DNA of 64,000 nucleotides from Pseudoalteromonas shioyasakiensis. GTDB lineage: Bacteria; Pseudomonadota; Gammaproteobacteria; Enterobacterales; Alteromonadaceae. The stretch is taken from contig NZ_JAKEVM010000001.1 of assembly GCF_022398475.1 (NCBI RefSeq), positions 62,001 through 126,000 on the forward strand. Direction: 5' to 3'. The notes under the pieces were generated by a model. It saw only the letters and a list, made by a program, of their open reading frames with translations, did no database searches and was not told the origin of the DNA. The position numbers and the translations under genes are program-made. Positions 7,134 to 17,711 of the stretch are shown here, piece by piece; the stretch's first letter is position 1, and the number at the start of each line of letters is the position of its first letter.

Positions 7134-8069
7134 ATGACAGCGCAATTTGAACATGTCTCTGTACTGATGGACGAAACCATAGATGCTTTGGATATTAAAC
7201 CCGAAGGCATTTACATGGATGGCACATTTGGTCGCGGTGGGCACTCTGGACAAATTCTTGCGCGTTTAAGTGAGCAAGGTCGTTTACAAGCAATTGACCA
7301 AGATCCACAAGCTATTAAAGCCGCCGAAAAGTTTGCTGATGATGCACGTTTTTCGATTGCCCACACTCGTTTTTCAAACCTTAAAACAGTTGCCGAAGAT
7401 AACGATTTAATCGGTAAAGTAGACGGTATTTTGTTAGATATCGGTGTTTCTTCGCCACAGCTTGATGATGCTGAACGCGGTTTTAGCTTTATGAAAGATG
7501 GCCCGCTTGATATGCGCATGGACCCAACCAGTGGTCGCAGTGCTGCACAATGGCTAGCTGAAGCTGAACTTGAAGATATTACCCATGTGATTAAAACCTA
7601 CGGCGAAGAAAAGTTTGGTCGCCGTATCGCTCATAAAATAATTGAAACACGTGAGCACACTGCTATCACAAGCACAAAGCAGCTTGCTGAGTTAGTCGAT
7701 GAAGCGGTGCCAGTGAAAGATAAACACAAACACCCAGCTACACGTACATTCCAAGCGATCCGTATTTATATCAACAGTGAACTTGAAGAAATTCAAACTG
7801 CACTGCAAGCCGCTGTTGACGTTTTAAAACCAGGTGGGCGTCTAGTCGTTATTTCGTTCCACTCGTTAGAAGATCGCATTGTTAAGCAGTTTATAAAAAA
7901 ACAGAGTAAGGGAGAGGCGATACCCAGAGGTCTGCCTTTAACTGATGCACAAATAAATAAAAACCTGACGTTAAAGGCAGTGGGTAAAGCCATTAAGCCG
8001 AGTAAGGCGGAAATAGAAGTTAACCCGCGTTCACGTAGTTCTGTATTAAGGGTTGCTCAGAGGTTGTAA
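7134..8069 (+). CDS. rsmH: 16S rRNA (cytosine1402-N4)-methyltransferase RsmH
   Basis: The 311-residue SAM-dependent enzyme (formerly MraW) methylates N4 of C1402 in the ribosomal P-site. Visible features are the N-terminal [13 protein letters not shown], the SAM-binding [14 protein letters not shown], the downstream [15 protein letters not shown], and the C-terminal [15 protein letters not shown]. The length is normal. Its stop codon shares one base with the ftsL start, so the two are translationally coupled. It is the second gene in the dcw operon. Confidence 0.97.
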   Translation: MTAQFEHVSVLMDETIDALDIKPEGIYMDGTFGRGGHSGQILARLSEQGRLQAIDQDPQAIKAAEKFADDARFSIAHTRFSNLKTVAEDNDLIGKVDGILLDIGVSSPQLDDAERGFSFMKDGPLDMRMDPTSGRSAAQWLAEAELEDITHVIKTYGEEKFGRRIAHKIIETREHTAITSTKQLAELVDEAVPVKDKHKHPATRTFQAIRIYINSELEEIQTALQAAVDVLKPGGRLVVISFHSLEDRIVKQFIKKQSKGEAIPRGLPLTDAQINKNLTLKAVGKAIKPSKAEIEVNPRSRSSVLRVAQRL

Positions 8070-8395
8070 TGAAAGCTAAAGCGACACATCGCCAACCCAG
8101 TTTATTTGTAGAGATTTTTAAAGGCCTAGGAGCTAATAAGCTGACCTTGGCCTTGTTGGTTGTGATCCTTGCTTCGAGCTTGAGTGTGGTTCAAGTGACG
8201 CATCTAGCGCGTCAACAATTGATTGAACAAGATAAATTACTGCAAGAGCGCGATGAACTTGATCTTGAGTGGCGTTACTTGCTTGTAGAAGAAGAATTTT
8301 ATTCGCAGCATGCGCGTATTGAAGAAGTCGCAACCATGCAATTAGAAATGAAACGGCCAACTAGCCAAGACGAACAGGTGGTGGTACTGCAATGA
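8069..8395 (+). CDS. ftsL: Cell division protein FtsL
   Basis: The 108-residue bitopic protein has a short cytoplasmic N-terminus, one membrane helix at about residues 27-46 and a periplasmic leucine-zipper-like coiled coil (ARQQLIEQDKLLQERDELDLEW). FtsL forms the FtsQLB complex, which activates FtsWI. Sequence conservation in this family is low, but size, topology and position between rsmH and ftsI are diagnostic. It overlaps both neighbours by 1 and 4 nt. Confidence 0.93.
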   Translation: MKAKATHRQPSLFVEIFKGLGANKLTLALLVVILASSLSVVQVTHLARQQLIEQDKLLQERDELDLEWRYLLVEEEFYSQHARIEEVATMQLEMKRPTSQDEQVVVLQ

Positions 8396-10209
8396 GAAGC
8401 AGAGGGAAAAAGCCAACGAATACCTTGATAACATGGCGCTTTTTGCTCGTGTGCTCAGTGGTGTTGCTAGTCTTTATGACGCTGGTTGCGCGTGCCGCTT
8501 TTTTACAGGTCATTGAGCCAGATAAAGCGCGTTCAGAAAGTGATAAACGTACTGTGCGAGTTGAAAAACAACATGTGCAGCGAGGCATGATCTTCGATCG
8601 TAATGGTAAAGAGTTGGCAGTCAGCGTGCCTGTGGTGAGTGTGTATGCCGATCCTAAAGCACTACATAAATCACTGATCAGTAAGGTACTGCGTCAAGCA
8701 CGTAAAAATGGTGAAGATCAACAAGCGCTTGCTGAAAACACTGTTGAGTTAGATAAACGTATTGCCGCTTATTACAATAATGATATTCGCTGGCGTGAAC
8801 TTGCGGATGTATTACGTATTGAACCAAGCAAAATTAACTCTCGTCTTCGTGATAATCCAAAGCGTCGTTTTGTCTACTTAAAACGTCAGGTTACCCCTGC
8901 TGTAGCTAACTATATTGGTGATCTTCGTTTACCAGGTATCCACTTACTTGATGAGTCAAAACGTTATTACCCTGCCGGTGAAGTGACAGCTCATGTTATT
9001 GGTTTTACTAACATTGATGGTCATGGTATTGAGGGGATCGAAAAGCTTTATGAAAAAGCGTTAACCGGTGTTGAAGGTCAGCGTACTATTCGTAAAGATG
9101 CGCAAGGCCGTGAAGTAGAAGTTCTTGATGAGCGCGAGCGTGTAGAGCCAGAGAGTATTCATTTAAGTATCGACCAACGTATTCAAGCAATTGCTTATAA
9201 GGCAGTGAAATCAGCGGTGTTATCGTACAAAGCGACCTCAGGTTCAGCCATGGTTGTGGATGTTAAAACCGGTGAAGTGTTGGCTATGGTAAATAGCCCA
9301 TCGTTTAACCCAAATAACTTATCAGATGCTGCGCCGCATAAGCGTCGTAACCGTGCTATCACCGATTTATTTGAGCCAGGCTCAACTGTTAAGCCGCTAG
9401 CCATTTTAGCTGGTTTAGACTACGGCGTAATTCAACCGGATTCAATTGTTGATACTTACCCTGGCTGGATGCGAGTAGGTGGAAGCCTTGTGCAAGATAC
9501 TCGTAATCATGGTGAGATGACTTTAAGAGAGATCTTAAAATACTCAAGCAATATGGGTGTGACTAAGGTCAGCCAAGAGTTACCAAAAGATTACTTTGTT
9601 GGTCTTTATCAAAAAGTTGGTTTTGGCAGCGACAGTGGTACGGGCATGGTTGGTGAAAGCAGTGGTTTATTTTATCCAAATCGCCGCTGGTCTGATCATG
9701 AAATTGCCGCACTATCATTTGGTTACAACTTAGCAGTAAGTACCGCACAAATGGCGCGTTTTTATGCCATGTTAGGTTCAGGCGGCGTTATGCGCCCATT
9801 GACTGTACTTAAACAAGAGTCGGTACCAGAAGGTGAACGCGTTTTTCAACAAAAAGATGTTGAAGCTGTTGTTCACATGATGGAAAGCGTGTTTGAGAAA
9901 GGTGGAACTGCACAAAAAGTTCACGTTGATGGTTATCGTGCTGCAGGTAAAACAGGTACCTCTAAAAAAGCCGCTGTTGGTGGTTACGGTGATGAATACG
10001 TTGGTTATTTTGCTGGTATCGCACCTGCAAGCAACCCGCGTTTAGCGGTAGTAGTATTGATTAATGAGCCGGGTGGAGATGTTTATTACGGCGGTGCGAC
10101 GGCAGGTCCTGCATTTGCAGAGATTGTCTCCAATGCCTTAAGAATTCTAAACGTTGCACCGGACAAAGATGCGGTTGCGTACGTAGAAGGCAAAGATAAC
10201 GATGCGTGA
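8392..10209 (+). CDS. ftsI: Septal peptidoglycan transpeptidase FtsI (PBP3)
   Basis: The 605-residue class B penicillin-binding protein has an N-terminal membrane anchor (about residues 15-37), a pedestal domain beginning near VQRGMIFDRNGKELA, and a transpeptidase domain. The active-site Ser331 lies in GSTVKPL (SxxK), with SSN in the segment YSSNMG and the KTGT box (AAGKTGTSKK) near residue 520. It cross-links septal peptidoglycan with the glycosyltransferase FtsW. The start overlaps ftsL by 4 nt (ATGA), and the 3' end overlaps murE by 8 nt. All catalytic motifs are intact. Confidence 0.97.
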   Translation: MRSRGKKPTNTLITWRFLLVCSVVLLVFMTLVARAAFLQVIEPDKARSESDKRTVRVEKQHVQRGMIFDRNGKELAVSVPVVSVYADPKALHKSLISKVLRQARKNGEDQQALAENTVELDKRIAAYYNNDIRWRELADVLRIEPSKINSRLRDNPKRRFVYLKRQVTPAVANYIGDLRLPGIHLLDESKRYYPAGEVTAHVIGFTNIDGHGIEGIEKLYEKALTGVEGQRTIRKDAQGREVEVLDERERVEPESIHLSIDQRIQAIAYKAVKSAVLSYKATSGSAMVVDVKTGEVLAMVNSPSFNPNNLSDAAPHKRRNRAITDLFEPGSTVKPLAILAGLDYGVIQPDSIVDTYPGWMRVGGSLVQDTRNHGEMTLREILKYSSNMGVTKVSQELPKDYFVGLYQKVGFGSDSGTGMVGESSGLFYPNRRWSDHEIAALSFGYNLAVSTAQMARFYAMLGSGGVMRPLTVLKQESVPEGERVFQQKDVEAVVHMMESVFEKGGTAQKVHVDGYRAAGKTGTSKKAAVGGYGDEYVGYFAGIAPASNPRLAVVVLINEPGGDVYYGGATAGPAFAEIVSNALRILNVAPDKDAVAYVEGKDNDA

Positions 10210-11680
10210 TTTAAAACCGATTCTTAATCATATTGATGTTGAGGCCAATAGTTTAGTGGTCAATCAACTACGTCTTGATAGCCGAGATGTAAAAGCTGGC
10301 GATGTGTTTGTTGCCATAAAAGGCCATCAACTCGATGGCGGACAGTTTATTGAAAAAGCCATTGAAAATGGTGCGGTGGCAGTTATTGCTGACCGTTTAT
10401 GTGAGTTCGAAAGTGAGTTTGAACCACTTTATTTAGTTACCGATTTAGCGAAAAAGCTGCCTGCACTTGCAGCTGCTTTTTACCAGCAACCATCAAAGCA
10501 GTTGGATTTAGTGGGTGTGACAGGCACCAATGGCAAGTCAACGACCACAGCGATGATCGCGCATTTAGCACAGCACTGTCATAAACGTGTGGCTGTGATT
10601 GGTACGCTCGGTTATGGGCACCCTGATAACCTGACTGAGCTTGCAAACACCACACCATCGAGCGTTGATTTACAGCGTATTTTATCTGAACTTGTAACAG
10701 AACAGCATGATGTTGTGGCTATGGAAGTCTCATCTCATGGCTTAGTTCAGCAACGTGTTGATCAGTGTAAATTTAAAGCCGCTGTGTTTACTAACCTTTC
10801 GCGTGACCACTTAGATTATCATGGCACGATGGATGCCTACGGTGATGCGAAGTTGATGTTAATGCGTGACCATATGCCTGAGCTTGTGGTGCTTAATCAA
10901 GATGATGCGCAAGTTGAAGCATGGTTAGAAAAATACGACTTCAATAACCTAATTTGTTACGGCCATAAAAACCTAACGCCTAAAAATGCGCGTTTTGTTT
11001 ATTTCAGCGATGTAACATACGATAATGCCGGTATATCGGCGAAGTTCGATACCAGTTGGGGACAGACTGAAGTTAATTGCACCCTGTTTGGCGAGTTCAA
11101 CTTATATAATTTAGCCGCTGCAATGGCTACTTTATTAGGTATGGGTTACCCACTTGATTTACTTGTTGAAGGGTGTAAATCATTGCAGCCTGTTGCTGGG
11201 CGCATGCAGGCATTTAGTGCGCCAGGTCAACCGACTTGTATTGTTGACTATGCCCATACTCCTGATGCGTTAGCACTAGCATTACAAGCATTGCAAAAGC
11301 ATGTTCCAGGTGGCGTCAGCTGTGTGTTTGGCTGTGGTGGCGACAGAGACAAAGGCAAACGCCCGATGATGGCAAAAGCTGCTGAAGCTAATGCAGACCG
11401 TATTATTGTCACCAGCGACAACCCAAGAAGTGAAGACCCTGACGCAATTATTGCTGATGTGATTGCGGGGCTTGAGCAGCCTGAACGCGCACATTGTGAA
11501 GCAGACCGCGCGCAGGCTATTAGTTATGCCATTGCGCAAGCAGGTGCTGATGATGTCATTCTAATTGCGGGCAAAGGCCACGAAGACTATCAAATTATTG
11601 GCGACCAACGAATCGACTTCTGCGATCGTCAGTATGTACAACAACAATTAAAAGAAAAATCGCAAGGGGCGCAGTTATGA
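10202..11680 (+). CDS. murE: UDP-MurNAc-L-Ala-D-Glu:meso-diaminopimelate ligase
   Basis: The 492-residue Mur ligase adds the third residue of the stem peptide. The ATP loop VTGTNGKSTTT lies near residues 104-115. The DNPRSEDP motif in the C-terminal domain marks meso-diaminopimelate specificity, as expected for a Gram-negative. The N-terminal UDP-binding domain, central ATPase and C-terminal Rossmann-like domain are all present. It overlaps ftsI by 8 nt and murF by 4 nt (ATGA), indicating translational coupling. Confidence 0.97.
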   Translation: MRDLKPILNHIDVEANSLVVNQLRLDSRDVKAGDVFVAIKGHQLDGGQFIEKAIENGAVAVIADRLCEFESEFEPLYLVTDLAKKLPALAAAFYQQPSKQLDLVGVTGTNGKSTTTAMIAHLAQHCHKRVAVIGTLGYGHPDNLTELANTTPSSVDLQRILSELVTEQHDVVAMEVSSHGLVQQRVDQCKFKAAVFTNLSRDHLDYHGTMDAYGDAKLMLMRDHMPELVVLNQDDAQVEAWLEKYDFNNLICYGHKNLTPKNARFVYFSDVTYDNAGISAKFDTSWGQTEVNCTLFGEFNLYNLAAAMATLLGMGYPLDLLVEGCKSLQPVAGRMQAFSAPGQPTCIVDYAHTPDALALALQALQKHVPGGVSCVFGCGGDRDKGKRPMMAKAAEANADRIIVTSDNPRSEDPDAIIADVIAGLEQPERAHCEADRAQAISYAIAQAGADDVILIAGKGHEDYQIIGDQRIDFCDRQYVQQQLKEKSQGAQL

Positions 11681-13065
11681 TCCCTATGGATTTTGATTGG
11701 CTAGCTAAAGTTCTAGCAACCGATTACCAAGGTGGTAATCAAACGGTAAAAAATATCAATACTGATACTCGTACTTTGTGCGATGATGAAGTGTTTTTAG
11801 CGCTACAAGGGCCTAATTTTGATGGTCATAAATTTGTTGCGCAAGCAAAAGAAAAAGGCGCGATAGCTGCCATCGTAGCGCGTCCTGTTAATGTCGATAT
11901 TGTGCAGTTTGTGGTCAGTGATACACGAATTGCGCTTGGCCAAATTGGCGCAGCTGTGATGGCACAGGTTGCACCAAAAACAATTGCTATCACAGGTAGC
12001 GTGGGTAAAACGACCGTTAAAGAAATGTGTGCGGCGATTTTATCTGGCCATGGTGAAGTACTGGCAACAAAAGGCAACTTTAATAATGACATTGGTGTAC
12101 CACTCACGTTATTACGCCTTGAACCACAACACCAATATGCGGTTATTGAATTAGGTGCAAATCACATTGGTGAAATTGCATACACAGTAGCAATGACGAA
12201 ACCTGATGTTGCTGTGGTATGTAATGTTGCAGCTTCTCACTTAGAAGGCTTTGGCTCACTACAAGGTGTAGCAACGGCCAAAGGCGAAATCTATGACGGC
12301 TTAAAGCCTGATGGTGTTGCCGTAGTTAATTGCGACAGTGACTATGCCGATTTTTGGCTTGATAAATTAACTGATCGCAACGTAAAACTTTTTTCTACTA
12401 GCAAACAATTAGATTATTGGGCAGAAGATGTGGTGCTTGATGAGCAAGCCCGTGCTTCTTTTGTGCTTTGTAATAAAGATAAAAAAGTACCTGTCACTCT
12501 GGCACTACCGGGCAAACATAATATTGCAAATGCATTAATAGCCACCGCGTTAACCACTGAGCTGGGTGTAAGCCTCGAAAGTGTTGCATCAGCGCTGGCA
12601 ACCATGGGGGAAGTTAAAGGTCGTGTAAACGTCCTTAAAGTGTCAGACACATTGACGGTTATTGATGATACCTACAACGCGAATGTGCAATCGGTTAAAG
12701 CGGCAATTGATTTATTAAGTGATATGCCGGGGCGTCGTATTTTTGCGTTAGGTGATATGGGCGAGCTTGGTGAAGAAGCGCGTTTTTATCATCAACAAGT
12801 CGGTGAATATGCACAGCAAAAAGGCATTGATGAACTTTATAGCCTAGGTGTACTAAGTAAATCAGCCAGTGATGTATTTGAAAAGCCAAACCGCCACTTC
12901 TCAAGCCGTGAACAATTATTACAACAATTACAAAGTGAACTTGCTCAATCGACGCAAAAAACCACAGTTGTTGTAAAAGGTTCGCGCAGTTCTCGTATGG
13001 AGCTTGTGGTCACAGATTTAGTAAATAGCCAGCAAAATGGCAACAATGGAGTATCGTCATGTTAG
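11677..13065 (+). CDS. murF: UDP-MurNAc-tripeptide:D-Ala-D-Ala ligase
   Basis: The 462-residue Mur ligase adds D-Ala-D-Ala to make the pentapeptide precursor. The ATP loop [13 protein letters not shown] is near residues 105-117, and [17 protein letters not shown] is the characteristic MurF C-terminal motif. The C-terminus is slightly Asn/Gln-rich. It overlaps murE by 4 nt and mraY by 7 nt. Cytoplasmic; uses the dipeptide made by Ddl, encoded further down the same cluster. Confidence 0.97.
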   Translation: MIPMDFDWLAKVLATDYQGGNQTVKNINTDTRTLCDDEVFLALQGPNFDGHKFVAQAKEKGAIAAIVARPVNVDIVQFVVSDTRIALGQIGAAVMAQVAPKTIAITGSVGKTTVKEMCAAILSGHGEVLATKGNFNNDIGVPLTLLRLEPQHQYAVIELGANHIGEIAYTVAMTKPDVAVVCNVAASHLEGFGSLQGVATAKGEIYDGLKPDGVAVVNCDSDYADFWLDKLTDRNVKLFSTSKQLDYWAEDVVLDEQARASFVLCNKDKKVPVTLALPGKHNIANALIATALTTELGVSLESVASALATMGEVKGRVNVLKVSDTLTVIDDTYNANVQSVKAAIDLLSDMPGRRIFALGDMGELGEEARFYHQQVGEYAQQKGIDELYSLGVLSKSASDVFEKPNRHFSSREQLLQQLQSELAQSTQKTTVVVKGSRSSRMELVVTDLVNSQQNGNNGVSSC

Positions 13066-14141
13066 TTTGGCTGGCCGAATATTTAACACAGTATTACAGT
13101 GGTTTTAATGTTTTTTCTTACCTAACGCTGCGCGCAATTTTAGGTATTTTAACAGCACTACTTATCTCACTTTATTTTGGCCCTAAGCTAATTCGTGCAT
13201 TACAAAAAATGCAGATTGGTCAGGTGGTTCGTCACGATGGTCCAGAGTCACACCTATCTAAAAAAGGCACGCCAACTATGGGCGGTATTTTGATTTTAGG
13301 GGCGATTTTTACCAGCACATTACTGTGGGCTGACCTTTCAAATAAATATGTTTGGGCAACCTTATTTGTCGTGGGCTCGTTAGGTGTGGTTGGCTTTGTT
13401 GATGACTACCGTAAAGTGATCCGCAAAGACCCTAAAGGCTTAATTGCTAAGTGGAAATACTTTTGGCAATCAGTGATTGCGTTAGTGGTTGCCAGTGCGC
13501 TTTATTTTACCTCGCAGCAAGGCAGCGAAACCTCATTAGTTGTGCCGTTTTTCAAAGACGTGTTACCACAGCTAGGGTTGTTTTATATCGTGATGACTTA
13601 CTTTGTGATTGTCGGTACGTCGAACGCGGTAAACCTAACAGATGGCCTTGATGGTTTAGCGATTGTACCAACCATTTTAGTGGCGGCAGCACTTGCCATT
13701 ATTGCTTATTTAACCGGTAACGTTAATTTCTCAAGCTATCTACATATTCCGCATTTGCCACTCGCCAGTGAGCTTGTGGTTGTGTGTACAGCAATTGTGG
13801 GAGCTGGACTTGGCTTCTTATGGTTTAACACCTACCCAGCACAGGTATTTATGGGTGATGTAGGCTCATTAGCACTCGGTGGTGCTTTGGGTATTATTGC
13901 GGTGCTGGTTCGCCAAGAACTAGTACTTATCATCATGGGTGGTGTGTTCGTAATGGAAGCATTGTCGGTGATTTTACAAGTGGGCTCTTACAAATTACGT
14001 GGCCAACGTATTTTTAGAATGGCGCCTATTCACCACCATTATGAATTAAAGGGTTGGCCTGAGCCGCGCGTAATTGTGCGCTTTTGGATTATTTCAATCG
14101 TGCTAGTACTTGCTGGCCTTGCTACATTAAAGATCAGGTAA
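13059..14141 (+). CDS. mraY: Phospho-MurNAc-pentapeptide transferase MraY
   Basis: The 360-residue polytopic enzyme (about ten helices) makes lipid I from UDP-MurNAc-pentapeptide and undecaprenyl phosphate. Catalytic Asp motifs are visible: GFVDDYRKV near residue 115 and [10 protein letters not shown] near residue 192. [14 protein letters not shown] is the His-rich loop near residue 325. The length equals E. coli MraY. It ends immediately before the murD start with no gap. Confidence 0.97.
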   Translation: MLVWLAEYLTQYYSGFNVFSYLTLRAILGILTALLISLYFGPKLIRALQKMQIGQVVRHDGPESHLSKKGTPTMGGILILGAIFTSTLLWADLSNKYVWATLFVVGSLGVVGFVDDYRKVIRKDPKGLIAKWKYFWQSVIALVVASALYFTSQQGSETSLVVPFFKDVLPQLGLFYIVMTYFVIVGTSNAVNLTDGLDGLAIVPTILVAAALAIIAYLTGNVNFSSYLHIPHLPLASELVVVCTAIVGAGLGFLWFNTYPAQVFMGDVGSLALGGALGIIAVLVRQELVLIIMGGVFVMEALSVILQVGSYKLRGQRIFRMAPIHHHYELKGWPEPRVIVRFWIISIVLVLAGLATLKIR

Positions 14142-15467
14142 ATGACAGTTATTAACGAGATTAAAAACAAACAAATTTCAGTGCTCGGACTCGGTGTAAC
14201 CGGTCTGGGCATTGTGCGTTTTTTATTATCTCAGAATATTAAGCCAATTGTTGTTGATAGCCGCACAGCGCCGCCGGGTGCTGATTGGCTAAATGAGCAT
14301 GCCAGTGAGTTAACGACTCACTTTGGTGATTTAGAACAGGCAGACTTAGCCAGCAATGACATTATTATCATCAGCCCAGGTCTAAGCCTCGCGACACCTG
14401 CAGTAGCAAAAGCGATTGATGCTGGTGTTGAAGTGATTGGTGACGTTGAGCTTTTTGCTCGTTTAACTGATAAACCAATTGTTGCGGTGACAGGTTCAAA
14501 TGGTAAGTCGACTGTAGTTACATTGGCGTTTGAAGTGCTTAAAGCGGCCGGTTATAAAGTTGGCCTTGGTGGCAACATTGGTACTGCGGTACTTGATTTA
14601 CTATCGCAAGACTATGATGTGTATGTACTTGAACTGTCGAGCTTTCAGCTTGATACCACACACAGCTTAAAAGCAAAAAGTGCCTGTGTATTGAATGTGA
14701 GTGAAGATCACCTCGATCGTTATCCAAGCTACCAAGCATACATTGACTCTAAGCAAAGTATTTATAACGGCTCTGAGCTCGCGGTAGTTAATGCCATTGA
14801 TGTGGCAACTCATACTGCAAAGCAGCCCCAAGTGAGCTTTGCGCTCGCTAATGCAGATTTTGCCTTGGTTGAACATCAAGGTGAGCAATACTTTGCAGCA
14901 CACGGTAAGCCAGTATTACCAGCAAGCTGCTTAAATGTTGTTGGCTCTCACAATCAACAAAACGCCTTAGCGGTGATGGCATTGCTGAGCCCGTTTGATA
15001 TTGCTAAAGAGCATTACCAGCAAGCGTTTAGTGCTTTTACTGGGCTTGCACACCGTTGTCAGTTTGTTGCTGAAATTAATGAAGTAAAATACTTTAACGA
15101 TTCTAAAGCGACCAATGTAGGTGCAACTATCGCTGCGATTGAAAGCTTAGCAGATCAAGCAAAGCAATTAGTTGTTATTGCCGGTGGTGATGCAAAAGGG
15201 GCTGATTTAGATGCCTTAAAGCCATACTTAAACAACAAAGTAAAAGCGCTTGTTTGTTTTGGTAAAGATGCTAAAGCGTTAGTGGCTCTAACTGAAAAAG
15301 GCCACCTAACCACCAACATGCATGAAGCGGTGCAACTAGCAAAACAGTTAAGCAGCAGTGGCGATATTGTTTTATTAGCACCTGCATGTGCCAGCATTGA
15401 TATGTATAACAATTATATGCAACGTGGTGATGACTTTGCGCAGTGCGTATTGGCGGAGGCAGTATGA
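14142..15467 (+). CDS. murD: UDP-MurNAc-L-alanine:D-glutamate ligase
   Basis: The 441-residue Mur ligase adds D-Glu to UDP-MurNAc-L-Ala. It has an N-terminal Rossmann-like domain (SVLGLGVTGLGIVRFL), the ATP loop VTGSNGKSTVV near residues 116-126, and the C-terminal FNDSKATNVGAT segment typical of MurD. The ATG abuts the mraY stop. Its TGA overlaps the preferred ftsW ATG (ATGA). Confidence 0.97.
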   Translation: MTVINEIKNKQISVLGLGVTGLGIVRFLLSQNIKPIVVDSRTAPPGADWLNEHASELTTHFGDLEQADLASNDIIIISPGLSLATPAVAKAIDAGVEVIGDVELFARLTDKPIVAVTGSNGKSTVVTLAFEVLKAAGYKVGLGGNIGTAVLDLLSQDYDVYVLELSSFQLDTTHSLKAKSACVLNVSEDHLDRYPSYQAYIDSKQSIYNGSELAVVNAIDVATHTAKQPQVSFALANADFALVEHQGEQYFAAHGKPVLPASCLNVVGSHNQQNALAVMALLSPFDIAKEHYQQAFSAFTGLAHRCQFVAEINEVKYFNDSKATNVGATIAAIESLADQAKQLVVIAGGDAKGADLDALKPYLNNKVKALVCFGKDAKALVALTEKGHLTTNMHEAVQLAKQLSSSGDIVLLAPACASIDMYNNYMQRGDDFAQCVLAEAV

Positions 15468-16639
15468 TTGCATTTGCTGACATCCGTGAAGCATTAACAC
15501 CAAAACAATCGCCGCAACTTTATGATGTGCCGTTATTGTATTGCATGTTGATGTTGATTGGCGTTGGCTTTGTGATGGTAACCAGTGCCTCTATGCCAAC
15601 AGCAGAGCGATTATTTGATAATCCGTATCACATTATCATTCGCCATGGCATGTTCTTAATTATGGGCTTTTTCTTGTTTTGGATTGCCACTAACGTGCCT
15701 ATGGATTGGTGGAAGCGCAGTAACGCCTATTTATTGTTGCTGGGTTTAGGTTTGCTCGTTTTGGTGCTGATTGTTGGCCGTGAAGTGAACGGTGCAAAGC
15801 GTTGGATACCTATTGGCCCGGTGGGCTTTCAGGTCGCTGAAGCCGCCAAGCTGTATTTCTTTAGCTACATTGCTGGTTACTTAGTGCGTAAACGTGAAGA
15901 AGTACAAGAGAACTTAAAAGGTTTCTTTAAGCCATTAGCTGTATTTGGTGTGTATGCGTTTTTGATTTTGATGCAACCAGACTTAGGAACTGTAGTTGTA
16001 CTGTTTGTGACGACAGTTGGTTTGTTGTTTTTAGCGGGTGCTAAGTTATGGCAGTTTTTTGGCCTTATCTTAACGGGTATTGCTGCAGTGGTGGTGCTAA
16101 TTATCGCTGAGCCATATCGTATGGCTCGTGTCACAGGCTTTTTAGAACCGTGGGAAGATCCATTCGGTAAAGGTTATCAGTTAGTACAATCGCTAATGGC
16201 GTACAGCCAAGGTGGTTGGTTTGGTCAAGGCTTAGGCAATAGCGTACAAAAACTGCAATACCTGCCAGAGGCACATAATGACTTTATCTTTGCTGTGATT
16301 GGTGAAGAACTCGGCTTTTTTGGCGTATTTAGTATTTTGATTGTACTTGCTGTATTTGTATTCAGAGCCTTGTTAATTGGCCAAAAAGCGCTGCAATGTG
16401 GCAAAGAGTACGAAGGCTATTTTGCCTTTGCTATTGGTATCTGGTTTGCGTTTCAAACCATGGTAAATGTGGGGGCAAGTGCCGGTATTTTGCCAACCAA
16501 AGGCCTAACACTACCGTTTATTTCGTACGGTGGCTCTAGCTTATTAATTATGACCATAGCAACAGGTGTACTTTTGCGAATAGATTTTGAAACAAAGATG
16601 GCGACTAAGCAGGCAACCTCACGTGGAGGTAAGCGATGA
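15464..16639 (+). CDS. ftsW: Septal peptidoglycan glycosyltransferase FtsW
   Basis: The SEDS-family membrane enzyme (about 391 residues, ten helices) polymerises lipid II at the septum with FtsI. Family motifs include the segment REVNGAKRWIPIGPVGFQ, the YLPEAHNDFIFAVIGEELGF loop, and PFISYGGSS near the C-terminus. An in-frame GTG at 15443 would add seven residues, but GGAGG at 15455-15459 serves the ATG at 15464, which forms an ATGA overlap with murD. That start is preferred. Confidence 0.95.
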   Translation: MIAFADIREALTPKQSPQLYDVPLLYCMLMLIGVGFVMVTSASMPTAERLFDNPYHIIIRHGMFLIMGFFLFWIATNVPMDWWKRSNAYLLLLGLGLLVLVLIVGREVNGAKRWIPIGPVGFQVAEAAKLYFFSYIAGYLVRKREEVQENLKGFFKPLAVFGVYAFLILMQPDLGTVVVLFVTTVGLLFLAGAKLWQFFGLILTGIAAVVVLIIAEPYRMARVTGFLEPWEDPFGKGYQLVQSLMAYSQGGWFGQGLGNSVQKLQYLPEAHNDFIFAVIGEELGFFGVFSILIVLAVFVFRALLIGQKALQCGKEYEGYFAFAIGIWFAFQTMVNVGASAGILPTKGLTLPFISYGGSSLLIMTIATGVLLRIDFETKMATKQATSRGGKR

Positions 16640-17709
16640 GTAAAAAATTACTTGTTGTTGCAGGCGGTACCGGTGGCCATATTTTCCCAGGTATTGCAGT
16701 TGCTGACTTTTTAAAACAGCAAGGCTGGCAAGTTAGCTGGATTGGCACGCCTGACAGAATGGAAGCAACGGTAGTACCTAAGCACAACATTGAGATTGAT
16801 TTTATCAATGTGAAAGGTGTGCGCGGAAATGGAATTAAACGCCTGATTAAGGCACCTTTTATGGTGATGAATGCGGTTTTTCAAGCACGTAAAATTTTAA
16901 AAGCTCAAAAGCCAGATGTTGTTCTTGCTATGGGGGGCTATGTGACCGGACCTACTGGCATTGCAGCAAAGAGCTTAGGAATTCCTTTGGTTATTCATGA
17001 GCAAAATGCTGTTGCAGGCATGAGTAACCGCTGGCTAGCGAAGTTTGCCAACAAAGTGTTAGCCGCTTTTCCATCGGCTTTTGCAAAAGAACAATGTGAA
17101 GTGGTAGGTAACCCAGTCAGAGCAAGTGTCGCTAATGTCACTGCTAAGCAAACAACGACACCGATTAATGTGCTGGTGGTAGGTGGTTCACTCGGAGCAC
17201 AGGTACTAAATGAGACTTTACCTGCTGTATTCAGTGAACTTTCAGCGCTAACAACGCTTAATATATGGCACCAAACGGGTAAAAATAATGAACCGAATGT
17301 GACTGCCAGCTATCAACAGTTAGGATTAACTGAAAATAGTAAAGTCGCTGAATTTATTGATGATATGGATAGTGCATATCAATGGGCCGATTTGGTAATT
17401 TGCCGTGCTGGTGCGTTAACGGTGAGTGAGATTGCGGCAGCGGGAAGAATGGCCTTATTTGTGCCTTTTCCGCATGCTGTCGACGACCATCAAACTGCCA
17501 ATGCAAAGTATTTAGTGACTGAGCAAGCAGCGTTGATTATGCAGCAAAGTGAGTTTAACCAAGCGGCGGTTGTTGAGTTATTAGCGCCTTACGTAAAAGC
17601 ACCAGAAAAAATTTCAACAATGGCAAGTAAAGCAAAACAGCTTGCTATTTTAGATGCCACAGCCAATGTTGCAAAACGCTGTGAGCAACTAGCAGATAGA
17701 AGAGATTAG
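16636..17709 (+). CDS. murG: Lipid II synthase MurG (GlcNAc transferase)
   Basis: The 357-residue GT-B glycosyltransferase transfers GlcNAc to lipid I on the inner face of the membrane. The N-terminal glycine-rich loop [17 protein letters not shown], the acceptor-site segment [13 protein letters not shown], and [12 protein letters not shown] are diagnostic. The C-terminal UDP-GlcNAc site shows [16 protein letters not shown] and [14 protein letters not shown]. It overlaps ftsW by 4 nt (ATGA). Its product is the substrate for FtsW. Confidence 0.97.
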   Translation: MSKKLLVVAGGTGGHIFPGIAVADFLKQQGWQVSWIGTPDRMEATVVPKHNIEIDFINVKGVRGNGIKRLIKAPFMVMNAVFQARKILKAQKPDVVLAMGGYVTGPTGIAAKSLGIPLVIHEQNAVAGMSNRWLAKFANKVLAAFPSAFAKEQCEVVGNPVRASVANVTAKQTTTPINVLVVGGSLGAQVLNETLPAVFSELSALTTLNIWHQTGKNNEPNVTASYQQLGLTENSKVAEFIDDMDSAYQWADLVICRAGALTVSEIAAAGRMALFVPFPHAVDDHQTANAKYLVTEQAALIMQQSEFNQAAVVELLAPYVKAPEKISTMASKAKQLAILDATANVAKRCEQLADRRD

Positions 17710-17711
17710 TA